Origin: Ardenticatenaceae bacterium
GTDB taxonomy: Bacteria > Chloroflexota > Anaerolineae > Promineifilales > Promineifilaceae
Reading direction: 5' to 3'
Length of the DNA: 64,000 nt
Assembly: GCA_020634315.1 (NCBI GenBank)
Contig: JACKBV010000003.1
Span: 62,001-126,000, forward strand
Of the stretch, positions 16,830 through 25,950 are shown one piece after another. The position numbers and the translations under genes were made by a program. Position 1 is the stretch's first letter, and each line of letters begins with the position of its first letter. The notes under the pieces are model-generated. The model saw only the letters and a list, made by a program, of their open reading frames with translations, made no database searches and was not told the DNA's origin.

Positions 16830-19800
16830 TCAGACGATGAGATTGATCGCTTTATCGCCCAAATCATACGCTTCTGCCAACCGCTGCACCGTTTGTTCCC
16901 AGGCAGGCGATGCGCCAATCGCCCAGGCCAATTCTCGCGCGGCGGTCAAATGCGCAACGGCCGTTTCCCACTCCCCCACACACAGCCACGTTTCAGCAAC
17001 ACCCACCTTCGCCCGCCAACGGCGCGAATTCATATTGAAATCAGCCCCAGCCATTGCCCAAAGCTGTTGCCACGCCTCCCGCGCCGCGATCCAATCGCCA
17101 CGCAAAAAAGAGCAGCGCCCTTGATGATAAAGCCCTGTTTGCCTCAGCGTGCGATAGGCTCCTTCATGCGGTGTGGCCGCCAGAACGGCCGTTAACAACG
17201 CCCCCGCCTCCTCAAACTGCTTCTTTTCAATCGCCAGCCGGATAAAGGCTAACTGCACAAGCAGCGCATGCCATTTAATGCCCAGGCGCTCGGCAACAGC
17301 CTGCATCTCCTCTAAAAGCGGCTCCGCTGCGGCAAAATCATGCTGCGACATAAACATATCTGCCAGCACATTAAGCGCCAGAATCAGATGCGGCGGATCG
17401 TCAAGATCGCGCATCATTTGCACGCTTTTCTGCGCCAATTCTTGCCCGATTTGCGGGCGACCTATCTGGCACTCACGGTCGCCGCGAATAAAATACAAAT
17501 GCCCTTCATTGCGCCGATCATGGCTGGCAGCCGCCAACGCCACCGCCTGTTCCCAATACACCAGCATGTCCGCATAAGATGCGGCCGTCACGCACAGATT
17601 ACGCAAAATGGTGCCCTGCCTCTCCAGATTGCCAACCTGCCGGTAAATGTCTAAACTGCGCCGCCAATAATCGTGCCCGGCTGCCAAATCCCTGGTATAC
17701 ACAATGTTGCCCAGGGTGTGCAGCACCTGCGCCACTTCGCTGGGCGCGGTTTGCTTTTCTAAAACGCCCAGGCTCTGGTGCAATTGTTGTTCCGCTGCCG
17801 GGTAATCCTCATGCAGCAGCCAGGTGAATGCGCCGAGCCGAGCCAGGATACGGCCGTAAGCCAAACCAAGATCACTTTTGACAGTTCCATCGCTGGGGTG
17901 AAACTGCGCCACAGCCGCCGCCATGACCGCCTGCCCGTCCCTGACCAGTGCGGGTAAGACATAAAACTGGTACATGCTTTCAATCATCTGGTTCAGACTG
18001 TCGCCCATTCTGGCCGATAAAGCCCACTCCCAGGCCACGCGAATGTTGTCAATTTCCTCCCGCATCTCCTGCAACGTGCTCGCTTCCAGCTTTCCATCAT
18101 GCAAACGTGGTTCATAGCTTGCCAGCAGCTCGGCATAATAGCGGCCGTGCCGCTGCCGAGTGTCGGCGTCCCACCCCTGCGCCGCCAGCCGTTCGGCGGC
18201 GTATTGGCGCAGCAGTTCATGCAGCTCAAAGAAAACGGCCGTTTCCAACCCTTTACCCGCCTGGCGCTGCCGCAGCAGCGATTTGTCACCCAACGAAGCC
18301 AAAATGGACCAGCCTGCCCCGGTTACAGAATGGGCTGCCTCATAGGTAAAAGGCCCACGAAAGACGGACATCCTGGCTAAAACCAACTGCTCCGCTTGTG
18401 ACAGACGGCTCCACGTCTGGTCGAAAACCGCGTGCATGCTTCGCTGCCGGGGCGGCAGGTCATGCTGCTGCGTGCGCAAGACGGCCAGGTTCCTGGCAAT
18501 TTCGGCGGCGATGACCGCTGGCGTTTGCACACGAACCCACGCCGCCGCCAATTCCAACGCCAGGGGCATGCCCTCAACCAACTGGCAAATGTGAATGATG
18601 GCCGACTGGTCGGCAGGCTCCGGCTGATAATGGGGATTCACCTGGGCGGCAATGTGCAAAAAGAGCCGGGAAGCGTCGCACTGCTGCCAGTCCGGGTCAT
18701 GCGGGGATGTGGGGCAGGGCAATCCTTGCAGGGGAAACGGCCGTTCCCAGCGCGTCGGCAGTCGTTCCCGCGATGTCACCAACAATTTAACCTGCGGCGC
18801 ACCCGCCAAAATAGCCATCAGCAACGAAACATCCGGCAGCAGGTGTTCATAATTATCCAAAACCAGCAGCATTTCCACCGCTGCCAGCTCCGCCAATAGA
18901 TGATCCCGCGCCCGCTTATGCCCCTGATGGGCAGCAATTAAACCGGCGCGGCTCAAGCTCTCCACAATCGTCGTCGCCAACAAAGCCGGTGATTCCAACG
19001 ACGCCAGCGAAACAAAAGCCACGCCCTCCAAAAAAGAATCGACCTGTTGCGCGGCAGCCGCCAGCGCCAGGCGCGTCTTGCCCACACCTCCCGGCGCGAC
19101 AATGGTAACCAACCGATTTTCGGGAGCAGCCAGCAGTTGTGTTAAGCCGCTTAACTCCGCTTCCCGGCCAATAAATGGCGTTGGATGGGCGGGCAGATTG
19201 TGGCGCGGGCGTCCGCGAACGGCCAGAATGCGCTGGTACAACTGTTTTGTCACCGGCATCGGTTCCACCCCCAGCTTGTCAGCCAGCAGGCGGCGGCAGG
19301 TTTCGTACTGCGCCAGCGCACCGTTGCAGTCGCCGCTGCGTGCCAGCAGCAGCATGACCTGCCGCTGTGCGCTTTCCTGCCAGGTGTCCAGATTGAGCAG
19401 TTCACGGGCGAAGGTGAGCGCCTGCTCGTACTCGCCCTGATGGCTGTAATGGTCGATCAGCCGCTGCCACGCGGCACTGAGCTGCTGCCGCCAATATTCA
19501 CGCTGTGTCAGCAGCCAGGTTTCAAATTCGGGGGATTCATCAAAGTATAGGCCGCGGCAAAATTCGCCTTGCACGTTGGAAACGGCCGTTTCCAACCCCC
19601 TCCCATCATTTGCCGTCAGCGCCGCTTGCAGCGCCAGCACATCCACCCGGCAGTTCGCATCAGCGCGAAACTGCGCCGTCTGCCGCGTCACTTCCCAGCA
19701 GCCGGGCAGCAATTTTTTGCAGTAAGACAACGCCCAGCGCAGGTTTGCCTGCCCTCGCGCCAGAGGCATATCCGGCCAGATTAGCTCGACCAATTCACTG

Positions 19801-19940
19801 CGCGGCACGGGGTGATCCTGGCAAACCAGGTAAACCAGCAGCGCCACCGCGCGATGGCTGCGGAATTGGTCCAGCACACCCTGCTCATCCTGAATGCGCA
19901 CGGTGCCCAGTAAAAACAAGTGTTGTGGTTGCTCCGGCAT
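16830..19940 (-). CDS. SARP/BTAD-family activator with AfsR-like STAND ATPase, locus B
   Basis: About 1,036 aa. Winged-helix domain (begins MPEQPQHLFLLGTVRI), then BTAD to about 245 (ending near the MPVTKQLYQRIL helix). A P-loop STAND ATPase follows with FIGRE at its start, P-loop APGGVGKT, Walker B LLVLDN and GMPLALELAAAW. The second half is alpha-helical repeats of TPR type, poorer in consensus than in regulators A and C. ATG 19940 is preferred to 19988/19991 because the SARP core starts directly after it and GGGGTGA lies just upstream. It is convergent with regulator A (36 bp apart) and divergent from the small gene of locus B. It is clearly more distant from A and C than these are from each other. 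Confidence 0.85.
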   Translation of the reverse strand: MPEQPQHLFLLGTVRIQDEQGVLDQFRSHRAVALLVYLVCQDHPVPRSELVELIWPDMPLARGQANLRWALSYCKKLLPGCWEVTRQTAQFRADANCRVDVLALQAALTANDGRGLETAVSNVQGEFCRGLYFDESPEFETWLLTQREYWRQQLSAAWQRLIDHYSHQGEYEQALTFARELLNLDTWQESAQRQVMLLLARSGDCNGALAQYETCRRLLADKLGVEPMPVTKQLYQRILAVRGRPRHNLPAHPTPFIGREAELSGLTQLLAAPENRLVTIVAPGGVGKTRLALAAAAQQVDSFLEGVAFVSLASLESPALLATTIVESLSRAGLIAAHQGHKRARDHLLAELAAVEMLLVLDNYEHLLPDVSLLMAILAGAPQVKLLVTSRERLPTRWERPFPLQGLPCPTSPHDPDWQQCDASRLFLHIAAQVNPHYQPEPADQSAIIHICQLVEGMPLALELAAAWVRVQTPAVIAAEIARNLAVLRTQQHDLPPRQRSMHAVFDQTWSRLSQAEQLVLARMSVFRGPFTYEAAHSVTGAGWSILASLGDKSLLRQRQAGKGLETAVFFELHELLRQYAAERLAAQGWDADTRQRHGRYYAELLASYEPRLHDGKLEASTLQEMREEIDNIRVAWEWALSARMGDSLNQMIESMYQFYVLPALVRDGQAVMAAAVAQFHPSDGTVKSDLGLAYGRILARLGAFTWLLHEDYPAAEQQLHQSLGVLEKQTAPSEVAQVLHTLGNIVYTRDLAAGHDYWRRSLDIYRQVGNLERQGTILRNLCVTAASYADMLVYWEQAVALAAASHDRRNEGHLYFIRGDRECQIGRPQIGQELAQKSVQMMRDLDDPPHLILALNVLADMFMSQHDFAAAEPLLEEMQAVAERLGIKWHALLVQLAFIRLAIEKKQFEEAGALLTAVLAATPHEGAYRTLRQTGLYHQGRCSFLRGDWIAAREAWQQLWAMAGADFNMNSRRWRAKVGVAETWLCVGEWETAVAHLTAARELAWAIGASPAWEQTVQRLAEAYDLGDKAINLIV

Positions 19941-19952
19941 CTTCACCCCAGC

Positions 19953-19984
19953 GTAAACGATCTGCAAACGATTATCAATACACT
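19953..19984 (+). promoter_or_regulatory. SARP-type operator and leaderless promoter of locus B
   Basis: Heptamers GTAAACG (19953-19959) and GCAAACG (19964-19970) have an 11-bp period. Eight bp later is a -10-like TACACT (19979-19984), and the ATG of the small gene follows after 8 bp. The heptamer differs from the GTRRCGT of loci A and C, matching the greater distance of regulator B. An opposing promoter for regulator B (TTGCAT, 16 bp, GATAAT on the minus strand, 19998-19971) overlaps this site, so binding could affect both directions. Confidence 0.6.
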
Positions 19985-19992
19985 CCATCAAG

Positions 19993-20205
19993 ATGCAAGC
20001 AAAAGGACAGGATTCTCAGATAAACGGCAGCCGTCAGACGTACCTGCTACGCTGCTGGCAAGAGGTAGACGGCCGTTGGCGCTATTCAGTCGAACCGGTA
20101 GACGGCCGTACCCTGCCCCGGCGCGGTTTTCCCAGTCAGGCGGCTCTGATCGCCTATTTGCAAACCATCCTGCCCCAAGAACAGCATCCCGATTCTCACA
20201 CCTGA
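19993..20205 (+). CDS. Small conserved protein of the SARP-linked module, locus B (70 aa)
   Basis: Seventy residues, soluble, with no signal peptide. Core: TYLLRCWQE, then WRYSVEPVDGR and a C-terminal helix ALIAYLQTIL. It shares the spacing of the L-x-R-x-W, W-R and L-x(2)-x-L positions with the small proteins of loci A and C, but is the most divergent of the three. The ATG is 8 bp after the -10 box, so translation is probably leaderless; there is no usable Shine-Dalgarno sequence. The next gene starts 30 bp downstream. Function unknown. Confidence 0.7.
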   Translation: MQAKGQDSQINGSRQTYLLRCWQEVDGRWRYSVEPVDGRTLPRRGFPSQAALIAYLQTILPQEQHPDSHT

Positions 20206-20235
20206 TACCTGTATTCATCTTTTTGGAGGTCGATT

Positions 20236-22173
20236 ATGTTATTAGAAAAGCAACTCCCGGATGGGCGCAACGGCCGTATCCTGCGTGCCCTTTTACTCAT
20301 CGTCATCCTGGTTGGCAGCATGTTCGTCCTGGTCATCAATGCCGCCGGGCAGGAAGACAGAGCTACCGCCCCAGAGAACCCCAGCGGCAACACCTATGGC
20401 ACTTACCTGCCCGCAGAAATGAGCTACCAGGGCCAACTGGTGAACGCCAGCGGCCAACCCCAGATAGGCACATACAACATGCAGTTCGCCATTTACGGCC
20501 CGCCGCCCACTTCTACCCTGCGTTACAGCGAAATTCAGACAGTGGCTACTGATCAGGAAGGGCTGTTCAACGTCATGATTGGCGCGGTGCAGCCCGGTCT
20601 GGATGCCGCGCTAGCTGGCGGCGACGCCTGGCTGCAAGTGCTGGTCAACGGCGACCTGCTCACCCCGCTCCAACCAATTGGCACGGTTCCCTACGCCCAA
20701 TACGCACAAAAGTTAGTGGGCGGCACCGGATTGTTCAGCGCGATAGGCGGCGGGGAACTGATTGAGACACCCGGCGACTATGCCACCATCTCAGGTGGAT
20801 ATGACAATCTCGCCGCTGGCTACGGAGCGGCCATTGGCGGTGGTCGCTATAACCGTGCGGCTGGGGCAGACAGTGCCATCGCTGGCGGTTCTTTTAACTC
20901 GGCTGTCCGTATCGCTGCCGTTGGCGGGGGCTTTAACAATACAGCCATCTTCACCGGCACAACCATCTCCGGCGGCTATAACAACTCAGCAGAAGCCACC
21001 TATTCCACAATCGGCGGCGGCACAGATAACCTCACCGGAGGGGATACCAGCGTCATTGGCGGGGGCACCTATAATACGACGGCTGCTCTGGGAGCAACCA
21101 TTGGTGGGGGAACAGACCACATTGTGGACGGACAATATGCCACCGTCGGCGGCGGAGAAGAAAACAGTGCCAGCGGCTACGCGGCATCTGTGGCTGGCGG
21201 TCGGCTGAATTCGGCTACTGGTTCCCTGGCAGCCATTCCCGGCGGCGTCAGCAACTACGCCAGCGGCACGGGAAGCATGGCTGCGGGCAGATTTGCGTCT
21301 GCCGTCCATGACGGTGCGTTTGTCTGGAACGATGGCACGACCGTCCCCTTCGCTTCCACCAACGACGAACAATTTCTGATTCATGCCACGGGCGGTGTAG
21401 GATTGAACACCAATGCACCCCAGAGCCAGCTTCACGTCGTTGACACCATCAATGGCGCGGCAACAAACTTGAGCGCCCACGTAGCCACCATCGAAAATGA
21501 CGAGACGGGCAGCAGTCCCGACGTGCTGGCGCTGGTCACGGGGGCTACCAATCCCGGCGGCAGTGTCAACTACATCACCTTCTTTGACAGCAGCGGCGCT
21601 ATCGCCGCTGTTGAAGGCAACGGCGCTGGCGGGGTGGCTTATGTGACCAGCGGCGCGGATTTTGCTGAATATCTGCCGCTGCATACGGCCGTTTCCATCT
21701 CACCAGAACCGGGCACTGTCCTGGGGCTGGTCGGGGATGCCCTGCACACAAACACGGCCACAGCCCAGCGCGTCTTTGTCGTCTCCGGCACGCCTGGCTT
21801 TGTCGGCAACTCGCCCGGCGAGGCTGATGTCAACGACATGGCCCTTGTCGTCCTGATGGGGCAGGCACCGGTGCGCGTACGCGGCCCGGTTGCCGCCGGG
21901 GATCTGCTGGTGGCCTCTGGCCTGAATGACGGAACGGCCGTTGCCATCTCTCCCGCCCAACTCACCCCAGCTTTAGCCAATCAGATCGTCGGGCAGGCAT
22001 TGGAGAGCAGCCGCGCAGCCGGCGTCTCCCTGGTCAACACCCTCATCGGCCAACCCAACGACGCCTTTTGGGCCGCCCGTCTGGTCGATGTGGAAATGCA
22101 GTTAGCCGACCTGGAAATGCGGCTGGCTAACCTGGAGACGCTGTCAGGCGCAGCAGGAGCTGACAATGAATAA
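20236..22173 (+). CDS. Secreted protein with YadA-like head repeats and C-terminal coiled coil, locus B
   Basis: 645 aa. GGAGG lies 7 bp before the ATG. An N-terminal membrane/signal segment (about 14-38) is followed by a small beta domain with MSYQGQLVNASG. About a dozen glycine-rich repeats of roughly 14 residues (type A-x-I-x-GGG-x-x-N-x-A-x-G) lie at about 165-360. These resemble the left-handed beta-roll of trimeric autotransporter heads (Hep_Hag/YadA type). After a link comes a domain with DFAEYLPL, as in tail-fibre-like surface proteins, and a short heptad-like coiled coil (about 620-638, DVEMQLADLEMRLANLE). I infer a trimeric surface fibre. There is no beta-barrel anchor. The stop overlaps the next start (ATGAATAA), so translation is coupled. 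Confidence 0.75.
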   Translation: MLLEKQLPDGRNGRILRALLLIVILVGSMFVLVINAAGQEDRATAPENPSGNTYGTYLPAEMSYQGQLVNASGQPQIGTYNMQFAIYGPPPTSTLRYSEIQTVATDQEGLFNVMIGAVQPGLDAALAGGDAWLQVLVNGDLLTPLQPIGTVPYAQYAQKLVGGTGLFSAIGGGELIETPGDYATISGGYDNLAAGYGAAIGGGRYNRAAGADSAIAGGSFNSAVRIAAVGGGFNNTAIFTGTTISGGYNNSAEATYSTIGGGTDNLTGGDTSVIGGGTYNTTAALGATIGGGTDHIVDGQYATVGGGEENSASGYAASVAGGRLNSATGSLAAIPGGVSNYASGTGSMAAGRFASAVHDGAFVWNDGTTVPFASTNDEQFLIHATGGVGLNTNAPQSQLHVVDTINGAATNLSAHVATIENDETGSSPDVLALVTGATNPGGSVNYITFFDSSGAIAAVEGNGAGGVAYVTSGADFAEYLPLHTAVSISPEPGTVLGLVGDALHTNTATAQRVFVVSGTPGFVGNSPGEADVNDMALVVLMGQAPVRVRGPVAAGDLLVASGLNDGTAVAISPAQLTPALANQIVGQALESSRAAGVSLVNTLIGQPNDAFWAARLVDVEMQLADLEMRLANLETLSGAAGADNE

Positions 22174-25100
22174 ACGAATCGATTGGCCCAGGGTTGGGGG
22201 AACGGCCGTTCTGTTCCTGCTGCTGGCCGTTTTCTTGTGGGGCAGTTTGGCGGGTCTGTCGCCAACGCCAATCGCCAGCGCCATGCCCCTGGCTCACCTG
22301 CTCAACGCGGACGGCACCCTGAACCTGAAAGCGGGCTACACCGGGACTGTTGATCCTGCCGGTTGGGAGCTGACACTGGATGAAAACGGCCGTCCCATCT
22401 TCACGCCAGCCACCATTACCAGCAGCGGTGCCTGGGACACCGCTTACGGCCCGCCTGGCATGAACATGGATTTTGGCGGCGTTGGCGTCTACGCCCTGGC
22501 CGCAGATAGTCAGGGGCACATCTACATCGGCGGCAATTTTGAGATTGCCGGGAATGAAAATGCGGACAACCTCGCCATGTGGGATGGCAGCACCTGGCAC
22601 ACGGTCGGCCGGGGCACCAACAGCACCGTGCGTGCGCTGGCTGTGGACGCCAACGACAACCTCTACGTGGGCGGCGATTTTACCCTGGTGACCAATACCG
22701 ATGGGACAACGCTCAACGCCAATCGCATTGCCAAATGGGATGGCGGCAGTTGGTCGCTGCTTGGTGGCGATGATACGGCCAGCGGCAATGGGGTAAATGG
22801 TGCCGTGCGTGCTCTCGTTGTGGATGGCAACGGCCGTTTATACATCGGCGGCCAGTTCACCACCACTTACAACGCTGCCGGTAACAGCCTCAGCGCCAAC
22901 CGTGTCGCTCATTGGGATGGCGTAAGCTGGGCGGCGCTGGGCACGGATGGGGGCAGCACCGGCAATGGGGTTAACGGCGTTGCCCATGCGCTGGCTGTCA
23001 GCGGCAGCCTTCTCTATGTGGGGGGTGAATTTACCACCGCCTATAACAGCAGCAGCAGCGCCCTCGATGCCAACCGTATTGCCGCCTGGAACATGGACAG
23101 CAGCGCCTGGGCGGCATTGGGCGCGGGCAGCGGCAGCAGCGGGAACGGCGTCAACAGCGCGGTCAATGCCCTGGTCGCTGCGCCCAACGGCGACCTGTAC
23201 GTTGGCGGCAGCTTCACCACCGCCTATGATGATGTGGGCGTCAATGTCTCGACGATGCGCCTGGCTCGCTGGAATGGGTCTACCTGGAGTGGAAGCCTGA
23301 TCACATCGGGCGTCAATTCCACGGTTAATGCCCTGGCGCTCAATGGGGAGCAGCTTGTTTTCGGTGGTGCCTTTACCCGGCTGCTGCTTGATAACAGCGA
23401 TGCCAACAGCGCGGCTTCGTTCAATATCGCCACGGAGACTTGGGGCATCCTTGGTGCAGACCCAAATGGGGGGACGGTTTCTGCGCCGGTGCGCGGCAAC
23501 GGCGTCAGCAATTTATCGGTGATGACGCTGCTGGCCCATAACGGCAGCGTGTTCCTGGGCGGCGAAGAAGGCCCGTTTCGCGCCTACAACAGCCAGACGG
23601 AGACGGTGGGCATTGATGCGGTCGCCCGTTGGGATGGCAGCGTCTGGCATGCTCTGAGTAATACCCAAACCCAGGGGGCTAATACGCGTGCGCCGGGCAG
23701 CGGCTCCCAGGGCGTCCGCGCATTGGCGGTGGATGGGCAAGGCAATCTCTATGTGGGCGGCGCATTTTCGGCGATTGGTCATCTCAGTGCGAATCGTGTT
23801 GCCCGCTGGGATGGCAGCGCCTGGCACATTCTTGGCGGTGACACGGGCGACAAGGGGAACGGGGTCGATGGCGTGGTTTATGCCCTGGCGGTGGACAGCA
23901 GCGGCAATCTTTATGTGGGCGGTGATTTCCAGAATGCGTTTGCTGACTCAACGGCCGTTACCAGCATATCGGCCAATCGCGTTGCCAAATGGGACGGCGC
24001 GGCCTGGACTGCTTTGGGAGCGGGCATTGGGGCCAGCGGTAATGGGGTCAATGGGGCCGTTTGGACGTTGGCACTGGACGCGAGTGAGAATCTCGCCCTG
24101 GGTGGGCAGTTTAATATCGCTTACAACAACAGCGGCGACAGCGTCAGCGCTAATTATGTGGCGTTGTGGAATGGCGCTGCCTGGTCGGCGTTGGGTGCGG
24201 ACGGCGGCGCAGCCGGTAATGGCGTCGATGATTTTGTACGTGCCCTGGCCTGGCAGGGCAGCACGTTGTTTGTGGGCGGCGATTTTGCCACAGCCTATAA
24301 CAGCGGGGCCAGCAGTGTCGGTGCCAGCCGCGTGGCGCAGTGGAGTGGCGGCGGCTGGATGGCGTTGGGCGGCGGCGTTAATGGGAATGTGTATGCCCTG
24401 CTGGCTCATGGCAGCGATGTGTATGTGGGCGGGCAGTTTAATCAGGCGGACGGTCTAGATGCCAACCGCATTGCCCGCTGGGATGGCGCGGCCTGGCATC
24501 CGTTGGGTGCGGGCAGTGGTTTCGCCGGGAATGGCGTTAACGGGGGTGTGTACGCGCTTGGCCTCAGCAGCGATGGACTTTCGCTGCTGGTGGGTGGGAC
24601 GTTTGACACGGCTTACAATGACGCGGGCAGCAGCGTGACGGCTAATCGGTTGGCGGCGTGGGATTTAACGGATACGAGTTGGTCTGCTTTTGGCGATGGG
24701 CTGGATGCGCCGGTGTATGCGGTGCAGGCGCTGGCGTACAGTATTTGGGTAGGTGGTGGGTTCACGCGGGCTGATGGGCAGCCGACGACTTACATCGGGC
24801 GCTGGTTGGATGGTGTGCAGGTGGCGGATGTGGCCGTAGATAAAACGGCCGTTCCCACTACGCTGACGGTGGGGGAAACGGCCGTTTACACCATCACCGT
24901 CAGCAACAGTGGACCGATCAGCAGCACCAACGTCGTCCTCACCGACACTTTATCGCTCGCAGCACAAATGGTGATTTCGCCGACAGCCAGCCAGGGAACG
25001 TGTACGGCCGTTGCCGATCCGTTGTGGACCGTGCAGTGCAGCCTGGGGGATATTCTCGTTGGCGGCGCGGTGACAGTTACCTATGCGGTTGCGCCGGAAG

Positions 25101-25891
25101 TGGCCGGCGCATTAGTCAATGTGGTGTTGGCGGCCGGGGAAACGGCCGATCCCGATGTGAACAACAACATAGCCCAGGTGACGATTACGGTTGAAGAACC
25201 GGCCACGGCGACGCCAACCCTTACGCCAACGGCAACGGCGACGGCCACGCCAACTGTAACGCCGGAACCGAGCGCCCTGTCGCTGCGTCGCTCCGTGCTG
25301 GGCAGTGCTGGCAATACGGCCGTTGGCGGTGGTTTACGGCTGCATGGCACGTTAGGGCAGAGCAGCCCCATCAGCGGGCAAGAAGGCGCGGCGCACACCT
25401 TGGGCAGTGGCTATTGGGAGGCAACTGTGCCAATTTTGCGTATGCCCGGCGGCAGCAGCATCAACTGGCAGGAGATAGACCTGAGCTTCCCACCGCTGCC
25501 ACCGGGCAGCACGGTCTGGCTCATTCCTCAGGTGGGTACGGTGCATAATCTGGATGAAAATCTTGCCGCTATGGATATTAATTTTCATGTGGAGGTCTAT
25601 GACGAACTGGGCACGCCAATGACCAGCTTCACCGAGCCATACACGGTTACTATCAATTATGAAGACCTTGCCTGGCAGGCAGCGGGCATTGAAGATGAGG
25701 CGACAATCACGTTGGTTTATCGGGATGACGCCGAAGCGCCATGGCAAAACGCGCACCCTTGTGCGGGCTGCGGGCTGGATACGCAAAACAATCAGCTTGT
25801 TACGCTGCTGAACCATGCGACTGAGTTTGCGGTGGTGGGGCAGACGGTCAGCGGCGAGAGTGTGTTCCTGCCTATCGTGCGGCGACCATAA
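22166..25891 (+). CDS. Secreted beta-propeller-like repeat protein with DUF11 domain and LP-x(3)-RP tail, locus B
   Basis: 1,241 aa with a signal peptide (about 10-38). Residues about 100-885 hold repeats of roughly 50-60 residues built on V-x-A-L-A-V-D-x-x-G-N-L-Y-V-G-G-x-F and A-N-R-[VI]-A-x-W-D-G-x-x-W-x-x-L-G, a pattern expected of a beta-propeller. A DUF11-type domain (about 890-1005) and a Thr/Pro-rich linker (about 1010-1033) come next. The C-terminal domain ends SVFLPIVRRP. The start overlaps the preceding gene by 8 bp. The tail is similar to that of the locus C giant (IYLPVINRP), so it may be a sorting or anchoring tag. Probably exported with, or bound to, the fibre protein encoded upstream. 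No enzymatic motif seen. Confidence 0.75.
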   Translation: MNKRIDWPRVGGTAVLFLLLAVFLWGSLAGLSPTPIASAMPLAHLLNADGTLNLKAGYTGTVDPAGWELTLDENGRPIFTPATITSSGAWDTAYGPPGMNMDFGGVGVYALAADSQGHIYIGGNFEIAGNENADNLAMWDGSTWHTVGRGTNSTVRALAVDANDNLYVGGDFTLVTNTDGTTLNANRIAKWDGGSWSLLGGDDTASGNGVNGAVRALVVDGNGRLYIGGQFTTTYNAAGNSLSANRVAHWDGVSWAALGTDGGSTGNGVNGVAHALAVSGSLLYVGGEFTTAYNSSSSALDANRIAAWNMDSSAWAALGAGSGSSGNGVNSAVNALVAAPNGDLYVGGSFTTAYDDVGVNVSTMRLARWNGSTWSGSLITSGVNSTVNALALNGEQLVFGGAFTRLLLDNSDANSAASFNIATETWGILGADPNGGTVSAPVRGNGVSNLSVMTLLAHNGSVFLGGEEGPFRAYNSQTETVGIDAVARWDGSVWHALSNTQTQGANTRAPGSGSQGVRALAVDGQGNLYVGGAFSAIGHLSANRVARWDGSAWHILGGDTGDKGNGVDGVVYALAVDSSGNLYVGGDFQNAFADSTAVTSISANRVAKWDGAAWTALGAGIGASGNGVNGAVWTLALDASENLALGGQFNIAYNNSGDSVSANYVALWNGAAWSALGADGGAAGNGVDDFVRALAWQGSTLFVGGDFATAYNSGASSVGASRVAQWSGGGWMALGGGVNGNVYALLAHGSDVYVGGQFNQADGLDANRIARWDGAAWHPLGAGSGFAGNGVNGGVYALGLSSDGLSLLVGGTFDTAYNDAGSSVTANRLAAWDLTDTSWSAFGDGLDAPVYAVQALAYSIWVGGGFTRADGQPTTYIGRWLDGVQVADVAVDKTAVPTTLTVGETAVYTITVSNSGPISSTNVVLTDTLSLAAQMVISPTASQGTCTAVADPLWTVQCSLGDILVGGAVTVTYAVAPEVAGALVNVVLAAGETADPDVNNNIAQVTITVEEPATATPTLTPTATATATPTVTPEPSALSLRRSVLGSAGNTAVGGGLRLHGTLGQSSPISGQEGAAHTLGSGYWEATVPILRMPGGSSINWQEIDLSFPPLPPGSTVWLIPQVGTVHNLDENLAAMDINFHVEVYDELGTPMTSFTEPYTVTINYEDLAWQAAGIEDEATITLVYRDDAEAPWQNAHPCAGCGLDTQNNQLVTLLNHATEFAVVGQTVSGESVFLPIVRRP

Positions 25892-25950
25892 GACGAACTG
25901 CTTTTGCAATGCCTTGTTGTCTCAGGTTACGCTGATTTAGGATGCCTGGA

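Noticed and set aside
25862..25891. Sortase (LPxTG) signals at the ends of the surface proteins
   Set aside because: There is no threonine-glycine, no hydrophobic helix and no basic tail after the LP motif; the protein ends within a few residues.
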